64,000 bases of DNA, from the NCBI GenBank assembly GCA_965204415.1, contig CBDBEL010000004.1, positions 1,116,001 to 1,180,000 of the forward strand, in the 5' to 3' direction. Within the stretch, counting starts at the first letter, position 1. Each line of letters starts with the position of its first letter. This DNA comes from Aldehydirespirator sp965204415 (GTDB lineage: Bacteria; Actinomycetota; Acidimicrobiia; Acidimicrobiales; Aldehydirespiratoraceae). Below the pieces are notes generated by a model. That model saw only the letters and a list, made by a program, of their open reading frames with translations. It had not been told where the DNA came from and ran no database searches. Positions 58,604 to 64,000 of the stretch are shown here, one piece after another. Position numbers and translations under genes: made by a program.

Positions 58604-59845
58604 GCGCCGGGGGCGGCCACCGGCTCGGGACAGGCGCCCGGGCGGACTTCCCGCTCCTGGGGCGGGAGATGCGGGGCCGCCCCATCGTCTACCTCGACTC
58701 GGCTGCGTCGTCGCAGAAGCCGCAGTGCGTCCTCGACGCCATGAACAGCTACTACGAGACGATCAACGCCAACGTCCACCGGGGCGCCTACGAGATCGCG
58801 GCCCAGGCCACCGACGCCATGGAGGCCGCCCGGGCGGCCGTCGCCCGGTTCGTGAACGCGCCGTCGGCCGACGAGATCGTCTTCACCAAGAACGTCACCG
58901 AGGCCATCAACCTGGTGGCCCGATCCTGGGGCGGGGCCAACCTCGGACCCGGCGACGCGGTGGTGATCACCGAGATGGAGCACCACGCCAACATCGTCCC
59001 GTGGCACATCATGGCGGCCGAGAAGGGCTTCGAGCTGCGCTGGATCGGTGTCGGCGCCGACGGGCAGCTCGACCTCGGCAACCTGGATCGGCTCCTCGAC
59101 GGGGCCAAGCTGCTGGGCGTGACCGCCATGAGCAACGTGCTGGGCACGCTCAACCCGGTGCGCCGCCTGGCCGACGCCGCCCACGACGCCGGAGCGCTGA
59201 TGCTGGTCGACGCAGCCCAGTACGTCCCGCACCTGCCCACCGACGTGCAGGCGCTGGGCGCCGACTTCCTGGGCTTCACCGGCCACAAGATGTGCGGGCC
59301 CACCGGGATCGGGGTCCTGTGGGCCCGGGCCGAGCTTCTGGAGGCCATGCCGCCGTTCCTGGGGGGCGGCGAGATGATCCTCGACGTGCGCAAGGACGGC
59401 TTCCTGCCCAACCACATCCCGCACAAGTTCGAGGCGGGCACCCCGCCCATCGCCGAGATCGTCGGACTCGGCTCGGCAGTGGGCTACCTCGAGGGCCTGG
59501 GAATGGACCAGGTCCGCGAGCACGAGGTGAGCCTCACCGCCTACGCGCTGCGCACCCTCCAGGACCGCTACGGCGCCGAGCTCGCGGTGCACGGCCCGTC
59601 CGAGCCAGCCTGCCGGGGCGGGGTCCTGTCGATGAGCTTCCGCGACATCCACCCCCACGACCTGTCGCAGGTGCTCGACGACCGCGGCGTGTGCGTGCGG
59701 GCCGGGCACCACTGCGCCAAGCCGCTCATGCGCCATCTCGGAGCTGCCGGCCACCACCCGGGCCTCGCTGTACGTCTACAACGACACGTCCGACGTGGAC
59801 GCCCTCGCCGACGCCCTCGGCGCCGCCGGCGACTTCTTCGGATAG
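58600..59845 (+). CDS. sufS: Cysteine desulfurase SufS, with a frameshift near the C-terminus
   Basis: About 414 residues if one extra G near 59750 is ignored. PLP-lysine in FTGHKMCGPTGIG near residue 229, active-site cysteine in VRAGHHCAKPLMRHLG near 372. PLP contacts are in EMEHHANIVPWH and VDAAQYVPH. After RHLGAA the reading frame switches at GCTGCCGGCCACC, and the expected ending (ATTRASLYVYNDTSDVDALA...GDFFG) is found in another frame, with its stop at 59845. Read straight, the frame runs on to 59991 with nonsense. SufS supplies sulfur to SufU, encoded 14 bp downstream. The break is probably a sequencing error. Confidence 0.85.
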
Positions 59846-59858
59846 GCGGGGGTCGGCC

Positions 59859-60347
59859 GTGGCCGGTCTGGAGGACCTCTACCGCGAGATCATCCTCGAC
59901 CACTACCGCAACCCCCGCAACCGCGGCGAACTCGAGGTCCCGCCCGCGGTCCAGGCCGTGGGCTTCAACCCGCTCTGCGGCGACGAGGTGATCGTCTACG
60001 TCGAGGTGAGCGACGGCGTGATCACCGACGTGTCCACCGGCGGCCAGGGATGCTCCATCAGCCAGTCGTCGGCGTCGATGATGTCCATGGCGGTCAAGGG
60101 ACGCACCGTCGCCGAGGCGCGGCGGCTGGTGCATGCCTTCAAGCGGATGATGTCCATCCACGGCACCGGGATCGGCGGCTCCGGCGACGACCTCGACGAC
60201 GAGCCCGGCAGCGGCAACGGCGCCGGCGACGTGAAGCTCGGGGATCTGGAGGCCCTCCAGGGCTTGGTGAAGTTCCCGGTGCGCATCAAGTGCGCCACCC
60301 TGTCATGGAACACCCTGGTAGAGGCCCTCGACGAGACCTTCGCTTAG
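59859..60347 (+). CDS. sufU: SufU-type sulfur acceptor
   Basis: 162 residues. Cysteine and aspartate ligands sit in NPLCGDEV, GGQGCSISQSSASMM and RIKCATLSWNTLVEAL. The 18-20-residue insertion that separates SufU from IscU lies around 95-115 (Gly/Asp-rich, DDLDDEPGSGNGAGD). N-terminus LYREIILDHYRNPRNRG is diagnostic. SufU binds zinc and takes sulfur from SufS in Gram-positive bacteria. GTG start 14 bp after the sufS stop. Confidence 0.93.
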   Translation: MAGLEDLYREIILDHYRNPRNRGELEVPPAVQAVGFNPLCGDEVIVYVEVSDGVITDVSTGGQGCSISQSSASMMSMAVKGRTVAEARRLVHAFKRMMSIHGTGIGGSGDDLDDEPGSGNGAGDVKLGDLEALQGLVKFPVRIKCATLSWNTLVEALDETFA

Positions 60348-60404
60348 ACGGTCACGGCCACCCGGGCCTCTCCTCGGCGAACTGGTAGCAGTAACGCCCG
60401 CCAT

Positions 60405-60599
60405 CTATCGCAGACGAATCAACCCGGGGCGGGCCTCCTCCTCGTCGAAGTAGCACTCGACGGCCTCGCGGACGCTGCTGCGGACCTCGTCGATGGTCTC
60501 GCCCTCGGTATGGATGCCGAATCCCAAGGCGCTGGCGGTGTACCCCCCGTCGATCTCGTCCTCACTGACCTCGAAGATGATCTCAGACAAGCTGGACAT
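60405..60599 (-). CDS. HicB-like antitoxin
   Basis: 64 residues, MSSLSEIIFEVSEDEIDGGY then TASALGFGIHTEGETIDEV and a helix SSVREAVECYFDEEEA. This is the small partial RNase H-like fold of HicB-type antitoxins and related proteins. No HicA toxin is next to it, so it may be an orphan. The ATG overlaps a TGA in the frame of the upstream helicase's expected C-terminus (TGATG), suggesting translational coupling. Confidence 0.72.
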   Translation of the reverse strand: MSSLSEIIFEVSEDEIDGGYTASALGFGIHTEGETIDEVRSSVREAVECYFDEEEARPGLIRLR

Positions 60600-63500
60600 C
60601 ACGGACCCTCCCCGGTTGTCGGCGTGGACTCCTCGCGTCCGTCCCCTTGACCCCGCACAATACCGGCCAAGAGTGACTTGAGCGCTTCGCCGTAAGCTGG
60701 CGAGCTTGGCCGGACCGATGCCGCTCACTGCCAGCAGGGTCTCGTCGGTGGTCGGGCGGCGGCGGGCCAGCTCTCGCAGGGTGGCATCGGAGAAGACCAC
60801 GAAGGCCGGAACGCTCGTCGGCTCTTGCTGCGTTCGAGGCGCCACTGGCGCAGACGCTGGAATGTGGCCGCGGCATCAGGCTCGGCAGACTCGTCGATCG
60901 GGGGGCTCTGAGACTTCGATGCCGGCGCCGTCGGGCTTGGCTCGTTCATGGGTCCGCGAGGAGAGTCGAGCCACCATTGGGCGTCGGAGGTCCGGGATCG
61001 TCGAGACGGCTCGGGCGCTTCGGGGCGCTCGGGGCGGGCCGGCCCGTCCGCAGCCAGGCCCGAGGGCTCCAGCTTGGAGCGCCACTGCATCTCGACGATG
61101 AAGGGAGACTTCGGACCGTCGGCGATGACCGTCACCGACTCCGAGCAGCGGGTGATGGCCACATGGAAGACGCGGCGCTCCTCCTCGAGGTCGCCGGCCA
61201 GGCGGTGGGGCATCAGGCCCTCGGTGGCCGACAGGACGATCACATGGGGCCACTCCAGGCCCTTGACCCGGTGCACGGTGGCCAGGCGCACGCCCCGGCC
61301 CCACGACGCGCGGCCGGCGCGGGAGTCGTCCTCATCGCCGTGGCGGCTGCCCTCGGTGAGGCGGTCCGACAGCCACGGCCCGAACGCTGACGGATCAGCG
61401 CAGTGCGGGGCCACCGACATGAGGGCTCGGAGATCATCGCCGTGGGCGGACCGGTCCACGGCGCGGCGGGACGCGTCCAAGCGCTCGTCGAGGCTGGCTC
61501 CGAGTTGGGTTCCCTGCTGGATCGCCTCCAGCAACCGGAGGGTGTCGGCACCATCGCGGGCCATCTCGCCGAGGCGCTCGACGTCGTCTGCGAAGTCCGA
61601 CACCCGCTCTGAGGTCCGCTCGTCGGAGATGCGTCCGGCCAGGCGCCTCAGCGCTCCCACGTTGTACTGCTCGGCAATCCACTCGATCACCCGGGGCGAG
61701 ATGCCCCGTGGCGGGCGGCGGGCGGCGGTGGCCAGAGCGCCAGCGGGCAGCCGAGCCCGGCCTGCGGTGGCTAGCCGGAGCCACGCCAGCACGGCGGCCA
61801 CCCCGGTGCGGTCCAGGAACCACGGGCCTACCGGCGCCATGCAGTCGATCCCCGCCTCCGACAGCAGGATCTGCGGCGCCAGCAGCGTGCTGTTCACCCG
61901 CGAGAGCACGGCGATGTCCTTCGCCTCGGCGCCGCCGCCGATGAGGGTCCGGACCCGCTCGACGACCGCGGCGCCGCCGTCGCTGACCGCGCTCACCTCC
62001 ACCGACCCGGTGCCCGACCGCACCGCGCCAATGTCCGACCCCACCGACCCCGCCGCGCCGATGTCCGACCCCACCGACCCCACCGGCCCCGCGTCCGATG
62101 CCGCCAGCCCCGTGCCCGACCCTGCCGGGCCGACGTCCGGCCCCGCCGGCCCCGCGTCCGATACCACCGGCCCCGCACCCGCCGCCGCGCCGATGTCCGA
62201 CCCCACCGACCCCGCCAGCCCCGCATCGGACCCTGCCGCGCCTTTGCTCGCGGCGGCGGGGTCCGGGCGTGACTGGATGTCCTTGGCGATGCGGTGCCGG
62301 TTGTGTGACAGCAGGTTCGACGCGGCGTCCACCACCGCGGGCGGGCACCGGTAGTTCACATGGAGCAGGTGCCGGGCCGCGCCCGGGAACCAGCGCTCGT
62401 ACTCGATCAGCCATCGGGGCGACGCCCCCGAATAGCCGTAGATGGTCTGGTCGTCGTCGCCCACGCCGAACACGTCGGCCCTGGGGCCGGCCAGCAGCCG
62501 GATCATCAGCAGGTGGGCGGGGGTGAGATCCTGGAACTCGTCCACCAGCAGCACGCCGCACACCCGGCGGGCCGCGGCCCGTGCGGCCGGGTCGGTCAGC
62601 AGCACCTCGATGGCCCGCATGATCTGGTGGTCGAAGTCCACCACGCCGCGCTCGTCCAGCGCCTCGGCGTAGGCGGGGGCTATGGCCGCGAAGCTCGGAA
62701 CGTCCGGGTAGTAATCGCGCTCTACCTCGGCCGGGTCGCGCAATCCCAGGCGGGACGCGCTCAGAGCCTCCACCCAGGCCGCCAACGGGTCGGTCATGGC
62801 CTTCCGGCGCCGCCGCGGCGCCCGCTCCCCCACCAGGTTGTGGAGCAGGTCGCGCACGTCTCGCTCCCCGATCACTTCGACCCGGCTGTGCTGGGCAGGG
62901 CGGGCGAAGGGACCGGTGCCGTTGCACACCGCCAGGGCGAGGCTGTTGAGTGTGCGGACCTCCAGACCCTCGAGGTCGGCGGTGCGCTGCTGCATCTCGG
63001 CGCGGGCCCGGACGTTGTAGGCCACCAGGCACACCGCCGACGGCGCCACGCCCAGGTCGCGCACCAGCCAGCGGGCCCGCTCGGTGAGCACCCTGGTCTT
63101 GCCCGATCCGGCCGGGGCCACGATGCAGGCGCCCCCTCCGAGGTGGCCCACGGCCTGCCGCTGGTCGGGCGCGAGGTCCGCGACCGGCTCACAGGGCCGG
63201 AGGGCCGACAGGTCGCCCGCGGCCAGGCTCGCGGCCGGGATCAGCGCGGCGCCCTGCAGTTCAGCGGCGCCGAACGAGTCCAGCGGCCCGCCGTCGCACC
63301 AGGCGGATCCTTCCGGCGGCGGCACCACATCACCCGGCTCGTCCGCAGTGGCGGCCCGTGCACCGAGCTCCAGAGCCCGCCGCCGGGGGGCGAAGTCCAG
63401 CCGGTCGGGGTTGCGTGCGTCGACGGCGTTGGCGGTCAGCAGGTGATGCCAGACCTCGTCGGTCAGCGTGAAGCCCGGACCCAGCTCCCACCACGACTCG

Positions 63501-63769
63501 TGCAGGGCCGGCCGGGGGTCGGGCAGCGGGCCGTCCAACTCGATCACGAGCCTCTCCCGGCGGTGCCACGCCGACCGGAGCCGCCGCCCGGTGGCTGCGT
63601 CGAGCGACGATGCACTCACCGTCACCCGGGGGTGGTGCTCCCACGGCTCGGGGGCCGGTTGGCCGGGCGACACCAGCACGCTACGACCCAGGCAGTCGGG
63701 TCCGGCCGCCCGTTCGGCGTCGTAGTCCGGCACAGCCTCAGCCCCGTGGCCGGGTCCGGGCGAGGTCAC
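60599..63769 (-). CDS. UvrD/Rep-family DNA helicase with a broken HRDC C-terminus
   Basis: About 1050 residues. An N-terminal region of unknown fold (about 1-190) precedes a superfamily 1 helicase: APAGSGKTRVLTERA near 217 (Walker A), LLVDEFQDLT near 404, GDDDQTIYGYSGASP, NYRCPP, and later TVHRVKGLEWPHVIVL and HVAITRCSESVTVIA. A Gly/Ser/Asp repeat insert sits at about 502-592. After RQWRLERSK the frame is disturbed by three one-base changes (around 60822, 60832 and 60695). Beyond them the HRDC domain reads PAFVVFSDATLRELARRRPT, AVSGIGPAKL and YGEALKSLLAG, ending at a TGA at 60599-60601. Read straight, translation stops at 60725. GTG start. Confidence 0.82.
61990..62262 (-). repeat. Gly/Ser/Asp low-complexity repeats inside the helicase gene
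   Basis: Imperfect 15-30-bp units rich in GGGGTCGGACAT-like sequence encode runs such as GSVGSDIGAAGSVGSDIGAV and SDAGPAGPDVGPAGSGTG. They fall between the first helicase motifs and the second RecA-like part, at about residues 502-592, and stay in frame. Confidence 0.8.
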
Positions 63770-63789
63770 TCACCACCGGCTCGTCAGCG

Positions 63790-64000
63790 TCATGGCCCGG
63801 TCCCCACACCCAAGCGCGCCATCGTCTCCAGCACCCGGTCGGGACGGTGGCAGCGGCCGTAGTCGAACCCGGACCGTAGGCAGATCTCCAGCAGCTCATC
63901 GTGCTGGTCGGTCCGCTTCCAGGGCAGGGGCAGGTAGATGGGCAGCCCGAAGGCCCGCAGGGCGTCGAGACCCTCGTAGACCCGCTTCTGGTACCGGTAG
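63790..64000 (-). CDS. C-terminal part of an unidentified protein, truncated by the window edge
   Basis: On the minus strand the frame enters at the window end and reads YRYQKRVYEGLDALRAFGLP, then IYLPLPWKRTDQHDELLEIC and CHRPDRVLETMARLGVGTGP before a TGA. It has coding-like composition and lies 20 bp upstream of the helicase start on the same strand, so they may be cotranscribed. I do not recognise the family. Confidence 0.6.
   Translation of the reverse strand, partial: YRYQKRVYEGLDALRAFGLPIYLPLPWKRTDQHDELLEICLRSGFDYGRCHRPDRVLETMARLGVGTGP

Overview
The window is about 64 kb of high-GC DNA from an actinobacterium. GTG starts are common, neighbouring genes often overlap as ATGA or GTGA, and the gene set includes Ku with a stand-alone LigD polymerase, an E. 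coli-type AceE pyruvate dehydrogenase, a SufC-SufS-SufU run, SenX3-like phosphate control and 13E12-type HNH genes. An uncultured Acidimicrobiia-like lineage is my inference; no rRNA or tRNA gene is present to confirm it.

Layout. 1-17.5 kb is a surface-polysaccharide locus: the end of an S-layer-homology protein, a WcaJ-type initiating sugar transferase, GT2 enzymes, a Wzm/Wzt-like ABC exporter, an O-antigen ligase-like polymerase, a GT39-like membrane transferase, a flippase, and three GT2 proteins that share an unrecognised middle domain. 17.7-34.4 kb is mostly housekeeping: rhodanese-ThiF, sirtuin, kinase-like protein, leucyl aminopeptidase, LigD polymerase and Ku (end joining), a DUF4143 ATPase cassette, M24 peptidase, a toxin-antitoxin-like pair, a LipB-LipA fusion, E2 and E3. 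34.5-39.3 kb runs from an epimerase into a decayed island (DUF4143 remnant, nucleotidyltransferase fragment, two broken DUF222/HNH genes). 39.3-45.3 kb holds RNase H, an AceE fused in frame to an HhH-GPD protein, and two tandem lipoproteins. 45.4-48.3 kb is a patch of relics (two CRISPR-like repeats, an integrase fragment, an amine-oxidase tail) around a sugar-dehydrogenase-like lipoprotein and a cytochrome c. 48.4-54.8 kb is the pst-phoU-kinase operon behind a PHO-box-like array. 55-64 kb carries a hydrolase, an acyl-CoA dehydrogenase, the suf genes, a HicB-like antitoxin and a UvrD-type helicase.

The strongest discovery candidate is the tandem lipoprotein pair at 43415-45297. Each has a TlpA-like thioredoxin fold in which an in-frame TGA replaces the first cysteine of CxxC (TGA-P-V-C and TGA-P-I-C). 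The frame stays open and thioredoxin-like after each TGA. Each TGA is followed, at exactly the same distance, by a hairpin with the same AGTTC loop and a stem that has partly covaried. I read them as two selenoproteins, the second carrying a rod of roughly 220 Ala/Glu/Gln residues before its redox domain.

Two other themes recur. A dispersed repeat of about 50-100 bp (seven copies plus partial ones) sits at gene ends, is translated in places as EAVARAARERSEQER, and appears to have welded AceE to the HhH-GPD protein. Two DUF4143 ATPase loci are each preceded by related direct repeats with an exact 23-bp period, and one of these cassettes is flanked by a duplicated tail of the neighbouring gene. 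Several single-base frameshifts in otherwise sound genes (sufS, the helicase C-terminus, a membrane protein) cluster at 56-61 kb and may be sequencing errors.
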